From NCBI GenBank assembly GCA_001604585.1, contig LVBW01000004.1, forward strand, positions 1-63,371: a stretch of DNA of 63,371 nucleotides, in the 5' to 3' direction. Source of the DNA: Puniceicoccales bacterium Verruco_02. Lineage in GTDB: Bacteria; Verrucomicrobiota; Verrucomicrobiia; Opitutales; Oceanipulchritudinaceae. Below, one piece after another: positions 25,646-36,306 of the stretch. Made by a program: the position numbers and the translations under genes. Under the pieces are notes generated by a model. The model did no database searches. It was not told where the DNA came from and saw only the letters and a list, made by a program, of their open reading frames with translations. The stretch's first letter is position 1, and every line of letters starts with the position of its first letter.

Positions 25646-27181
25646 ATGAGCGACATTCTTAGCCAGATAGAATCCGAAATAGCCTCCCTTGGCACCGGCA
25701 TTGCCCAACGCAACACGGGAAAAATCCTGTCCATAGCCGACGGCGTGGCACGAATCGAGGGCCTGTCCAAGCTGATGAGCAACGAGATGATCGAGTTCCC
25801 CGGCGGGCTGTACGGCATGGCGCTCAACCTTGAAGCCGATACGGTGGGCGCCGTCGTCATGGGCGACGTGTCAGCGCTGAAGGAGGGCGACGAGTGCAAG
25901 ACCACCGGTCGCCTGCTCTCGGTCCCCGTGGGCAAGGAACTGTTGGGCCGCGTGGTGGATGTGCTCGGCCAGCCTGTGGACGGCAAAGGCCCCATTGCCT
26001 GCAAGGAGACCCTGCCCGTCGAACGCATAGCACCCGGCATCTTGCCGCGCAAGGGCGTGGACCAACCCGTGCAGACGGGCATCATGGCCATAGACGCGAT
26101 GATCCCCGTTGGCCGCGGCCAGCGCGAACTCATCATCGGCGACCGCCAGACGGGCAAGACCACGATCGCCATCGACACCATCATTTCACAGGCCCGCATT
26201 AACAAAGATGGAGAAAAGAGCGGCGACCCGGACTTCCGCCCCATGTATTCGATATACGTGGCCATCGGGCAGAAGAACTCCACTATCGCGCGCACCATCC
26301 GCACGCTCGAAAAGGCGGACGCTCTGGACTACTGCATCATCGTCACGGCCCCGGCGGCGGACAACCCGGCCAACCAGTACATCGCCCCCTACTCCGGCTG
26401 CGCGATGGGCGAATGGTTCATGGAAAACGGCATGGACGCCCTCATCGTGTATGACGACCTCTCCAAGCACGCCGTGGCCTACCGCCAGATATCGCTCGTT
26501 CTCAAGCGCCCCTCGGGCCGCGAAGCCTACCCGGGCGACGTTTTCTACCTGCACAGCCGCCTTCTGGAGCGCTCGGCCCGCCTGAACAAGGACAACGGCA
26601 ACGGCTCGCTGACAGCCTTGCCCATCATCGAGACTCAGGCTGGCGACGTGTCCGCCTACATCCCGACAAACGTCATTTCCATTACCGACGGGCAGATATT
26701 TCTCGAAACGGACCTATTCAACAAGGGCATCCGCCCGGCAATCTCTGTGGGCCTCTCGGTCTCACGAGTTGGCAGCGCGGCGCAGATCAAGGCGCTCAAG
26801 CAGGTGGCGGGCAAGATGAAGCTGCAACTGGCCCAGTTCCGCGAACTGGAGGCCTTCTCGCAATTCGGCAGCGACCTGGACGCCCGCACCAAGGCCACGC
26901 TGGACCGCGGTTCGCGCCTTGTGGAGCTGCTCAAGCAGCCCAACTCCAGCCCGAAGAGCGCGGCAATACAAGTGTCCCTAATCTGGGCGGCGCAGAACAA
27001 CTACTTCGACAAGATTCCGATAAATGGCATGGTCGCCGCCGCCAAGAGCCTCGAAGAATACCTTCAGGGCAGCGCCAGCGCAGTGCTGAACCGTATAAGC
27101 AGAGAAAAGAAGCTCGACGACTCGCTGACAGCAGAACTGAAAGCAGCCGTGGAAAACTGGCTCGGGGGCTACGGGGCGTAG
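25646..27181 (+). CDS. atpA: ATP synthase F1 subunit alpha
   Basis: Subunit alpha (511 aa) carries the non-catalytic nucleotide sites. Motifs are Walker [48 protein letters not shown] and the signature [24 protein letters not shown]. The start is ATG 25646 ([12 protein letters not shown]); upstream extension in the same frame runs into atpH. The gap of 79 nt after atpH is the first sizeable space in the operon. All key residues, including the alpha Arg finger within SVSRVG, are present. Confidence 0.98.
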   Translation: MSDILSQIESEIASLGTGIAQRNTGKILSIADGVARIEGLSKLMSNEMIEFPGGLYGMALNLEADTVGAVVMGDVSALKEGDECKTTGRLLSVPVGKELLGRVVDVLGQPVDGKGPIACKETLPVERIAPGILPRKGVDQPVQTGIMAIDAMIPVGRGQRELIIGDRQTGKTTIAIDTIISQARINKDGEKSGDPDFRPMYSIYVAIGQKNSTIARTIRTLEKADALDYCIIVTAPAADNPANQYIAPYSGCAMGEWFMENGMDALIVYDDLSKHAVAYRQISLVLKRPSGREAYPGDVFYLHSRLLERSARLNKDNGNGSLTALPIIETQAGDVSAYIPTNVISITDGQIFLETDLFNKGIRPAISVGLSVSRVGSAAQIKALKQVAGKMKLQLAQFRELEAFSQFGSDLDARTKATLDRGSRLVELLKQPNSSPKSAAIQVSLIWAAQNNYFDKIPINGMVAAAKSLEEYLQGSASAVLNRISREKKLDDSLTAELKAAVENWLGGYGA

Positions 27182-27218
27182 ATACCAGCAACTGTCTTTC
27201 TGACCGAAGATTGCACAT

Positions 27219-27291
27219 AACCCACAGATATCTTCAGCCCTAGAATCTTCTTTCTTTCATATCATCTGCGAATATCTGCGGTTAAATAATC
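27219..27291. repeat. CGCAGAT-type repeat between atpA and atpG
   Basis: The 123-nt atpA-atpG gap contains CCACAGATAT near 27220 and, facing it, ATCTGCG followed by ATATCTGCGGTTAA ending near 27286. The arms CC(A/G)CAGATAT / ATATCTGCGG are inverted. Such elements are common in intergenic gaps of many bacteria; here one has entered a core operon without breaking it. Confidence 0.45.
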
Positions 27292-27304
27292 CATCCTTCT
27301 TCCC

Positions 27305-28210
27305 ATGCCAAACCTCCGCGACATCAAGCGCCGCATCCGCTCGGTCAAGAACACCGGGAAGATAACCCGCGCCATGCAGCTTGTGGCTTCGTCCAAGATG
27401 AAGCGGGCGCAGAATGCCGCCATCGCCGCCCGCCCCTACGCGCAGATGCTGGCCGAGGTGCTGGCCTCCATACACCGCGACGAAGACTGTGCAGACGCCT
27501 GCGGAATCAACCCCTTCATAGCCAAACGCGAAGCTATTACACGCGGCATACTCATCCTGTCCACGGACAAGGGCCTTGCCGGGCCGCTCAACTCCAACAT
27601 GTTCCGCTACATAGGCACGGAACTGAAGGATGAAAAGGTCCGCTTCTTCGCCGTAGGGCGCAAAGGCTCGCAGTTTCTTGCCCGCACGGCGCGCGACCTT
27701 GCCGCCAGCTTCTCGGTCAGCGACCGCGTCCCTTACAAGGAAGTGCGCCCCGTTGTAGAGTCGCTCACACAGGCCTACCTGTCCGGCGAGATCGACACAA
27801 TCGAAGTCCTCTACCCGCGCTTTATCAACAACCTGCGTCAGGAGGTGACGCTCGAACCCATCGCGCCCATCCCATCGCTTGACAAGCTGCTGGAGCTTTA
27901 CAAAGGGCGCCCGGACGAAACGGCCGAGCCGCCCATTGCCAACGACACGCGCGAAATGATCTTCGAACCGGATGTAAAAAGCATCCTTGACGAAATTATC
28001 GACCTCTACATCCGCCGCGTTGTCCACCAGATGATGCTGGAGGCACAGGCCAGCGAGCAGAGCGCCCGCATGGTGGCCATGAAGACGGCAACCGACAACG
28101 CCAAGGACCTAGAAAGTCGCCTGACGCTCAAATACAACAAGGCCCGTCAGAGCGCTATCACGCAGGAACTGGTCGAAATAAGCGCGGCAACTATGCTCGC
28201 CCAGCAATAA
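27305..28210 (+). CDS. atpG: ATP synthase F1 subunit gamma
   Basis: The central rotor subunit (301 aa). The N-terminal helix is LRDIKRRIRSVKNTGKITRAMQLVASSKMKRAQ, the mid-part ILILSTDKGLAGPLNSNMFR (GLCG-type loop), and the C-terminal helix QSARMVAMKTATDNAKDLESRLTLKYNKARQSAITQELVEI. All are standard. It precedes atpD by 42 nt. Confidence 0.97.
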   Translation: MPNLRDIKRRIRSVKNTGKITRAMQLVASSKMKRAQNAAIAARPYAQMLAEVLASIHRDEDCADACGINPFIAKREAITRGILILSTDKGLAGPLNSNMFRYIGTELKDEKVRFFAVGRKGSQFLARTARDLAASFSVSDRVPYKEVRPVVESLTQAYLSGEIDTIEVLYPRFINNLRQEVTLEPIAPIPSLDKLLELYKGRPDETAEPPIANDTREMIFEPDVKSILDEIIDLYIRRVVHQMMLEAQASEQSARMVAMKTATDNAKDLESRLTLKYNKARQSAITQELVEISAATMLAQQ

Positions 28211-28237
28211 CATGCACACCCACTTTTTCTTCGCTAA

Positions 28238-29680
<1,443 letters not shown>

Positions 29681-29683
29681 ACG

Positions 29684-30091
29684 ATGGCACTGCTCTTGGA
29701 AATAGTCACCCCCGACCGCCGCGTGTTCTGCGAAAAGGTGGAGCACGTGGTGCTGCCTAGCTCGACGGGGGAAATCGACATCCTGCCGGGGCACATACCC
29801 CTGCTCTCGATGCTCGTGCCCGGAGAGCTGCGCTACTCTCAGGATGGCAAAACCAGCTCTATGGCCATCGACAAGGGCTTCATACAGGTGCGCGGCGACA
29901 AGGTAAGCATTCTGGCAGAGGCGGCCATAGACGTGTCCAAGATAGACCTCTCTGCCGTGGACGATGCCCGCAAGGCCGCGCAGGACGCACTCGAAGAGGC
30001 CCGCCTGAAGGGCGAGGACCCGGCCATAATAGAAGAGCTGGAGACAAAGGCCCGCTTCACGGTCATACAAAGCCTTGTCAAGAGGCACTGA
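29684..30091 (+). CDS. atpC: ATP synthase F1 subunit epsilon
   Basis: A 135-aa subunit with an N-terminal beta-sandwich (LEIVTPDRRVFCEKVEHVVLPSSTGEIDILPGHIPLLSML) and a C-terminal helical hairpin (DDARKAAQDALEEARL...EELETKARFTVIQSLVKR), the part that can inhibit hydrolysis. Last gene of the atp operon; the next gene starts 28 nt on and may be read through. Confidence 0.95.
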   Translation: MALLLEIVTPDRRVFCEKVEHVVLPSSTGEIDILPGHIPLLSMLVPGELRYSQDGKTSSMAIDKGFIQVRGDKVSILAEAAIDVSKIDLSAVDDARKAAQDALEEARLKGEDPAIIEELETKARFTVIQSLVKRH

Positions 30092-30119
30092 CGAACACGC
30101 CTTAAGAGGATTACCGATC

Positions 30120-30650
30120 ATGGACATTGGAAAAATCAGTGAATCCCTGATGGTCATGTCGGAGCGGACCTGGGAACGCCATGCCAACCCTTGGAGCGGA
30201 TGGACGAGGCTGGCCAGTTTCCCCGTGCTTTTCCTTGCGGCCTGGAGTCATGTGTGGATAGGCATATACAGCCTGATTCCGATTGGCATCACCTGCCTGT
30301 GGATATGGCTCAACCCACGCTTGTTTCCCGTTCCCCGTTCGAGCGACTCGTGGATGTCCAGAGTTGTCAAAGGGGAAAGGATATGGATTGCCCGAAAGAA
30401 ATGCCCAATCCCCCGGGGACATGAAAAGGCAGTATTCTGGATTAATCTCATTTCTCTGACCGGGCTGGGCGTCTGCGCATACGGCTTCATAGCCGGTGAA
30501 TTCTGGCCAGCGTTCATGGGCTGGAATACATCGGTACTATGCAAAATGTGGTTTGCCGACCGGATGGTATGGCTCTACGAGGACACGCAGCGCAAGACGA
30601 TGGCGCATGGGAATGATCACAGGACATCCTGCAACGCAGACAGGGGCTGA
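30120..30650 (+). CDS. DUF6653-like membrane protein
   Basis: The 176-aa protein opens with SERTWERHANPWSGWTR, a phrase I associate with the DUF6653 family, whose function is unknown. Three hydrophobic segments follow: FPVLFLAAWSHVWIGIYSLI, PIGITCLWIWLNP and FWINLISLTGLGVCAYGF, with WNTSVLCKMWFADRMVWLYED near the end. Short tracts of Trp are frequent. The ATG 30120 start directly precedes MDIGKISESLMVMS, with AAGAGG at 30103. It lies 28 nt after atpC on the same strand and converges with the XylR-like gene. A link to ATP synthesis is not implied by the family. Confidence 0.75.
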   Translation: MDIGKISESLMVMSERTWERHANPWSGWTRLASFPVLFLAAWSHVWIGIYSLIPIGITCLWIWLNPRLFPVPRSSDSWMSRVVKGERIWIARKKCPIPRGHEKAVFWINLISLTGLGVCAYGFIAGEFWPAFMGWNTSVLCKMWFADRMVWLYEDTQRKTMAHGNDHRTSCNADRG

Positions 30651-30675
30651 AAAACACCATGTATCCCGCGTCGCC

Positions 30676-31851
30676 CTACTCTCCGGCCTGCCCCTTGTGG
30701 CGCTGGCGATAGTCGCGAGGGCTTTCCCCGGTCAGGCGCTTGAACATGACGCTGAGATACTCGGGGTGCTCAAAGCCCGTTATTTCGGCGATCTCCTCCA
30801 ACTTCTTGTCCGTGTCGATAAGGTAGTGCTTGGCCCTTGCAATGCGGGCGTTGCGTATCTCCTCCTGAGGGCTGCGGCGCAGATACTTGCGGAAGCGCCT
30901 CTCAAGAAGGCTGCGGCTTATGCAGACACGGCGGGCAAGATCGTCCACGCGAAGGCTCTGGCAGGCCTCCTGATGTATTATCATGAGCGCCTGCACAACG
31001 GCCGGATCGTCCACGGCCAGGGTATCCGTCGAACGACGCACGACAACGGGCATCGGCTCGATGAAAGTCAGTTCCGGGGCCTGCTGCCCTTGGAGTATGG
31101 CATCCATAGCCCTGGCCCCTGCCTGTCCCCATTCAAAAGTGTTCATCGGCACACTCGAGAGCGGAGGATGCGAAAGCTCGGCACGGATGGACTCGTTGTT
31201 TGCGCCAAGAACGGCCACCTCGTCCGGGATGACAAAGCCAGCCTCCAGCACCGCGTCAATGACCTGAAGGGCGCGCATGTCGTTGCAGGCCATCAGACCC
31301 GCCGGGCGCGGCAGACTCTCCACCCACTTGCGTATGGCGTCTCGCTCCTGCATATCCCAGTCGGGAGTCAGCTCGTAGGAATAGGCCGTCTCGAACACGC
31401 TGCAAGGGCGCCCCATCGTTTCCAGCGCCTCCACAAAGCCTCGTTTGCGCTCAAGTGACCACATCTCACTCGAAAAGCCGCAAAAGCCGTAGGATCCAAA
31501 GCCGCGCTCCAGAAGGTGCTCCGCGCCAGTGTGCCCCACAGCCCGGTTGTCGGGCCTTACCTTTGGCACGCCGCGCACGACATATTCGGAATCCTCCAAA
31601 TCCACGCAAGGCACCCCGCGCGCACGGCATTCCTCAAGCAGCAACGAGAAGCGGTGACGGCATATAACCCCGTCCCACTTGCGCCGGAAAAGCCAGGAAG
31701 GATTGGCCACTGCCATTGCCTGATCGTCCAGAAAAAAGCGCCAGTTGGCGTTGCTGCGCTCGTAGTGGGCTATGCCCTTGAGTATGCCCGCGTTCTCCGG
31801 CAGGCGGGTCTGCATTACCAGTGCAATATGCTTGGGCTGGGATTCCAACAT
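30676..31851 (-). CDS. XylR-like AraC-family sugar regulator
   Basis: The 391-aa regulator combines a periplasmic-binding-like sensor (about residues 8-270) with a C-terminal AraC-type DNA-binding domain of two helix-turn-helix units (VDDLARRVCISRSLLERRFRKYL and LEEIAEITGFEHPEYLSVMFKRLTGESPRDYRQ). Sensor landmarks are GVPCVDLED, GAEHLLERGFGSYGFCG, PAGLMACNDMRALQVIDA and VPDEVAVLGANNE-like (IPDEVAVLGANNE). This architecture is that of XylR, which responds to a sugar and activates its uptake genes. It is divergent from the TonB receptor across a 302-nt gap holding an inverted repeat. ATG 31851 is preferred to TTG 31860. Confidence 0.92.
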   Translation of the reverse strand: MLESQPKHIALVMQTRLPENAGILKGIAHYERSNANWRFFLDDQAMAVANPSWLFRRKWDGVICRHRFSLLLEECRARGVPCVDLEDSEYVVRGVPKVRPDNRAVGHTGAEHLLERGFGSYGFCGFSSEMWSLERKRGFVEALETMGRPCSVFETAYSYELTPDWDMQERDAIRKWVESLPRPAGLMACNDMRALQVIDAVLEAGFVIPDEVAVLGANNESIRAELSHPPLSSVPMNTFEWGQAGARAMDAILQGQQAPELTFIEPMPVVVRRSTDTLAVDDPAVVQALMIIHQEACQSLRVDDLARRVCISRSLLERRFRKYLRRSPQEEIRNARIARAKHYLIDTDKKLEEIAEITGFEHPEYLSVMFKRLTGESPRDYRQRHKGQAGE

Positions 31852-32153
31852 CAGATTCAAGTTATGGTTGAATGTGAAAAGAAGGCAACATAAAAGGCCC
31901 TCGAAATCACAAAATATCTAAGAAAACCGAAACAAAACTCAAGAACGCACCAATGTGGCAGCTTGAGCCAGATAAAACCGTCAAGCATGTGCAATCTTTT
32001 CACGGCGGATTGCATGTTAACGTTTGAACGCAAGGGGTAGAATCTTGTCTGCTTTAATCCCTGCCAACACAGGGTATGTAAGTACAGCCGCGGATCAGCT
32101 TCCGGTCGGCTGAAAAGTGTCAGACAAACTACACAGAAACCCTACCCCCACAC
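31852..32153. other. Divergent regulatory gap between regulator and TonB receptor
   Basis: No gene is seen. The gap is AT-richer than its surroundings and separates two divergent starts. It carries the candidate operator at 31986-32016 and a likely long 5' leader for the receptor. I could not pick out a convincing -35/-10 pair. Confidence 0.6.
31986..32016. promoter_or_regulatory. Candidate operator: imperfect inverted repeat
   Basis: CATGTGCAATC (31986-31996) faces GATTGCATG (32008-32016) across 11 nt; the left arm has two extra bases. The position between the divergent XylR-like gene and the receptor suits a binding site for that regulator. Confidence 0.4.
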
Positions 32154-35100
32154 ATGAGATATCCCGCACGCTTCACAAGCAGGGCTCTTATTCTCGGTTC
32201 CACGCTGCTTTGCGCGTCCCAGATGACCGCACAAGACGCAGCAACAGCCGACGAAGACATCGTTTACCTCAGCCCATTCGAGGTAACATCTGAAGGCACC
32301 CTGGGTTATTCAACCACACAAACGCTCGCAGGCACGCGCCTGCGCACCGACCTTCGCGACCTGGCCAACTCGATCAGCGTCGTCAACAGCGAGTTCCTCA
32401 AGGACACCGGCGCCACCAGCTCGCAGGACCTGCTCGTTTACACCGCAAACACGGAAGTGGGCGGCGTTTACGGCAACTTCTCCGGCGCAGGCGGCAGCTC
32501 CACCTACAACGAAAACACCAAGCTGATTCGTCCCAGCGAGAACACCCGCGTACGCGGCCTAGACTCTGCCGACAACACCCGCGACTACTTCCTGACGGAA
32601 GCCCCGTGGGACAGCTACAATGTCGAGCGCGTCGAACTTCAACGCGGCCCCAACTCCATCCTCTTCGGTGTGGGTAGCCCCGCCGGTATCATCAACGCCG
32701 GCACCAAGGGTGCGGTGTTCAAGGATCAGGGCAGCATCGAAGCGCGCATCGGCAGCTACGGCTCGGTCCGCGGCAGCATCGACGTAAACCGCGAGATCAT
32801 CGACGACGTTCTCTCCGTGCGCGTCATCGGCCTCTACAAGGACACCAAGTACCAGCAGCAGCCGGCCTACGAGCAGGACGACCGCGTGTATCTGGCCCTG
32901 CGCTTCGAGCCGAAACTGTTCGGAAAGAACGCCAACACATCGATTCGCGCCAACTTCGAACAGGGCGACATCGAGGCCAACCGCCCTCGCTCCCTGCCCC
33001 CGATCGACGCCATCACGCCTTGGTTCCAGACTGGCACATCCAACGGATATGCCAACCTGAACAAGCTGACGCTCAACCCGAACATCACTTGGGACCAGTA
33101 TGGCAACTACAATGGCGTGACCGACCAGATGTATCCTTGGTTCCGCGAAGCGTTCCTTGGCCGCATCATGAGCTCCAATCCCGCGACGTTCTATGACGCC
33201 AACGGGGCCACAGCTCCCGTCTCGATGATGGGCATGATCGGAACGAGCAAGGGCCGCAGCGACACCGGCCTTCAGGACGGCACCATCGGCGGCATCGAGT
33301 TCTCCCGCCTCTGGGGTATTGCCACCTACAACAATTACGCACGCGGCGCCATTCAGGGCGGCCAGTACTACTCGAACTACTCCATCTCCGACTCCAGCAT
33401 CTTCGACTTTTACAACAAGTTGATGGACGGAGACAACAAGAAGGAGTGGCAGAAATGGAAGACGGGCAACTTCTCGCTCGCCCAGACCTTCCTCAGCAAC
33501 CGTGTAGGCTTCGAACTGTCGCACTTCTTCCAGAACTACGAAGAAGGCCAGTACGGCTTCCTCAACGGCGACCAGTATGCCATCTCGGTGGACATCAACA
33601 CCCACCTTTCCGACGGCACCATCAACCCGAACTGCGGCCGTGCCTACGTTGCCAACAGCGGCTACTACGGAAACTCGGAGAACTACGTCACCCGCCACAG
33701 CTCCCGCGCCACAGCGTTTGCCGACCTGCGCTCGACGGACTTCCTCGAAGAGTCCTGGCTGACCCGCATCCTCGGTCACCACCTCTTCTCGGCTCTCGCC
33801 GCCAAGGACATCCGCAAGAACGACTACCGCACCTTCGCACGTTGGGCCTACGACACAGACTACACCGACGCAACCGGTGGTGATGCCAAGCTTACGGGCG
33901 GTCTGCGCACCTACGACTGGGTCGCCTACATCGGCCCCGACATGCGTGGCTCCTCCTACACGAGCGCCTCTGGCCTGAACCTCTCGAACGTCACTACGAC
34001 GATCAACCCGAGCGGTACAGCCAGCGTCAAGTACTTCGACTCGACATGGAATGCCGGTAACATCTACGGCGATCCCTACACCTACTACACCTACGACCGC
34101 AACGGCGAGCTTGAGGAAACCGTAGGCACGCAGTCTGACAATCCGGCCAACTATGTTGGTTGGACTACCAAGACCTTCAACATCCTCAGTGCTGAGAATG
34201 GGGATCTCGAAGACCTGTACACTGGCATAACCAAGTCCCGCAACCGCATCATGTCGACGGGACTGACACTCCAGAGCTACATGTTCGACGAGAACGTCGT
34301 GTTCACCTACGGCTGGCGCAAGGACAAGGTCCAGACCCTCAGCCGTCAGGCAAGCAAGAACAGCCTCGACGTGGCCAACCCGAACTTCTCGCCCACACTG
34401 GACGATGCCAACACCAACGCAAACTATGCCGAAGGTCAGAGCCGCACATGGGGTGTTGTGGTCCACACGCCTGACTTCATCAGCCGCAACCTGCCCGCCG
34501 GCCTCAAGATCTCGGCATTCTACGGCTCGGGTCAGAACTTCAAGGCTGACGCCCCCCGTGGCGACGTGTTCGGCAACCAGATCGACAATCCTGAGGGCAA
34601 GACCAAGGACTACGGTTTCATAGTCTCCGCCCTGGACAACCGCATCTCGCTGAAGACCACCTGGTATGAAACCAAGGTGAAGAACGCCTCCCTTGGCGCC
34701 GACAGCGCAGGCTTCTCCGGCAGCCTCTACTATGTATGGGCAATACCCTACTGGGGCGCAACACACGCTCTGGCCGCTCTGGACGGTATCTCCGATCCTC
34801 AGCTTCGTCAGGGTAACTGGGGCTGGCCCTGGAACGGGATTGCCACACACGTCGTTGACGGCGAGGAAGTTCCGGACACTACCCGTATCTATGAAATCGT
34901 GCAGGACTTCTTCAAGAACTTCCCGCTCGACCAGAACTTCGCAGACGAGTACGGCCTTGGCCTGAATGTCGCTGCGATGAAGTCCGCCAGCACCCCCGCC
35001 CAGTACTACGCCTCCGTGCCGACCTACGGTCTTCTGAACGGCGTGTATAACACAGCGGAAGGTTCCGGTGCCAGCGGCCTAGGCCTACAGCCCGCCTATG

Positions 35101-35783
35101 CCGGCTCCCTCAAGAGCTTCGGCTCTGCTCCCGTTGCCAGTGTCGACACCACCTCCAAGGGTGTTGAGCTTGAACTGACCGCCCGCATACTCGACAACTG
35201 GAACGTCATGCTGAACGTCTCCAAGACCGAGGCTTCGCGCACGGCCATCAGCCCGACAATCGACGCCTGGATCGAAACCTACACCAAGTTCCTCGACGGC
35301 GATGCTGGTCTTCTCAAGCTCTGGGGCGGCGACACATTCCGCACCAACTGGAAGAACAACGTCCTCGGGCCCTACTCGGTGCTCAAGGCCCAGATCGGCA
35401 GCACGGCTCCCGAAGTGGCCCCCTGGCGCTTCAACGTGATCACCAACTACTCCTTCAACGAAGGCAAGCTCAAGGGAGCATTCGTCGGAGCAGCATATCG
35501 TTGGGAAGACAAGCGCGTCCTTGGTTACGAGTATGATTCGACCACGGACTCGCTCGACATCAACAAGCCTTGGTATGGCGACACGGACGATCATATCGAC
35601 CTCTGGGTCGGTTACTCCCGCAAGATCAGCGAAAAGGTGAACTGGCGCGTGCAGCTCAACCTCCGCAACGTCGGAGAGAGCGCAAGCCTAGTACCGGTGA
35701 CCATGAACCCCGATGGTAGCGTGGCTCTGTCCCGCATATCCGAAGGGATGACCTGGTTCCTCACCAACACGTTCGAGTTCTAA
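32154..35783 (+). CDS. TonB-dependent outer membrane receptor
   Basis: At 1209 aa this is a large TonB-dependent transporter. A signal peptide (about residues 1-27, ending MTAQ) is followed by the short N-terminal segment VYLSPFEVTSEG, a motif frequent in Opitutae receptors that probably includes the TonB box. The plug domain has TRLRTDLRDLANSISVVNSEFLKDTGATSSQDLL and RVRGLDSADNTRDYFL, then VERVELQRGPNSILFGVGSPAGIIN, the classic plug signature. The rest is a 22-strand barrel ending in an aromatic residue (TWFLTNTFEF). The substrate is unknown, but a XylR-like regulator on one side and a sugar symporter on the other suggest an oligosaccharide. A strong terminator follows. Confidence 0.95.
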   Translation: MRYPARFTSRALILGSTLLCASQMTAQDAATADEDIVYLSPFEVTSEGTLGYSTTQTLAGTRLRTDLRDLANSISVVNSEFLKDTGATSSQDLLVYTANTEVGGVYGNFSGAGGSSTYNENTKLIRPSENTRVRGLDSADNTRDYFLTEAPWDSYNVERVELQRGPNSILFGVGSPAGIINAGTKGAVFKDQGSIEARIGSYGSVRGSIDVNREIIDDVLSVRVIGLYKDTKYQQQPAYEQDDRVYLALRFEPKLFGKNANTSIRANFEQGDIEANRPRSLPPIDAITPWFQTGTSNGYANLNKLTLNPNITWDQYGNYNGVTDQMYPWFREAFLGRIMSSNPATFYDANGATAPVSMMGMIGTSKGRSDTGLQDGTIGGIEFSRLWGIATYNNYARGAIQGGQYYSNYSISDSSIFDFYNKLMDGDNKKEWQKWKTGNFSLAQTFLSNRVGFELSHFFQNYEEGQYGFLNGDQYAISVDINTHLSDGTINPNCGRAYVANSGYYGNSENYVTRHSSRATAFADLRSTDFLEESWLTRILGHHLFSALAAKDIRKNDYRTFARWAYDTDYTDATGGDAKLTGGLRTYDWVAYIGPDMRGSSYTSASGLNLSNVTTTINPSGTASVKYFDSTWNAGNIYGDPYTYYTYDRNGELEETVGTQSDNPANYVGWTTKTFNILSAENGDLEDLYTGITKSRNRIMSTGLTLQSYMFDENVVFTYGWRKDKVQTLSRQASKNSLDVANPNFSPTLDDANTNANYAEGQSRTWGVVVHTPDFISRNLPAGLKISAFYGSGQNFKADAPRGDVFGNQIDNPEGKTKDYGFIVSALDNRISLKTTWYETKVKNASLGADSAGFSGSLYYVWAIPYWGATHALAALDGISDPQLRQGNWGWPWNGIATHVVDGEEVPDTTRIYEIVQDFFKNFPLDQNFADEYGLGLNVAAMKSASTPAQYYASVPTYGLLNGVYNTAEGSGASGLGLQPAYAGSLKSFGSAPVASVDTTSKGVELELTARILDNWNVMLNVSKTEASRTAISPTIDAWIETYTKFLDGDAGLLKLWGGDTFRTNWKNNVLGPYSVLKAQIGSTAPEVAPWRFNVITNYSFNEGKLKGAFVGAAYRWEDKRVLGYEYDSTTDSLDINKPWYGDTDDHIDLWVGYSRKISEKVNWRVQLNLRNVGESASLVPVTMNPDGSVALSRISEGMTWFLTNTFEF

Positions 35784-35811
35784 TCAATCCGTCGGTTTTA
35801 CACCGACTTAC

Positions 35812-35843
35812 AGAAGCCCCGGCGCAAGCCGGGGCTTCTTTGT
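35812..35843 (+). terminator. Rho-independent terminator of the TonB receptor gene
   Basis: A 12-bp perfect stem, AGAAGCCCCGGC (35812-35823) with GCCGGGGCTTCT (35828-35839), is capped by a GCAA tetraloop and followed by TTGT. It is 29 nt after the stop codon. Confidence 0.93.
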
Positions 35844-36306
35844 ATCCATATACACGTCCTCAAACGTCAACAACTTCCCGATAATGTGAAGCGCAACGCT
35901 CTGGCATTAATCGAAACGCCACGCTTTCTTTGTTAAGTAGGAAACGAAGGCTCGACATACATAGCAAGCGACACAGAATTACACTCCGGTCCTACCCCGA
36001 ACCCTGACCCCAACTTGGGCTAGTGACCTTATTCCCTTACTCCAACCAACCCTTTGCCTTTCGCCCCTGACCTTGACTCCAAGCCACAGGATGCAGCCAA
36101 CATTTCATCCCGTTGTCTAGAGGCATGTGCATATCGAAGATACGCACATCTATAACGCAAGGCCAATGGCAGGCTAGAGGGAATTTCAATTACCCACAGG
36201 CTCCGCGTCAGCAAACTGAATTCTGTCTCAGGCTACCCACAAGCCTGCCCCTTCAGCCTTAACTCACAAACTGACGCCCAGTCCTCCAATCTCACACACT
36301 ACAACG
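35844..36306. other. Intergenic region before the sugar symporter
   Basis: About 460 nt, AT-richer than the flanking genes, without a credible gene on either strand. It must hold the symporter promoter, since a terminator closes the upstream transcript. CATGTGCATATCG near 36124 and GATACGCACATC near 36139 form an imperfect inverted repeat and might bind a regulator, but similarity to the 31986 site is weak. Confidence 0.5.

Noticed and set aside
32559-34850. 763-codon minus-strand frame inside the TonB receptor gene
   Set aside because: It is an antisense frame kept open by codon bias of the receptor. The receptor motifs are on the plus strand, and the minus product is a Val/Gly/Asp-rich string with no domain.
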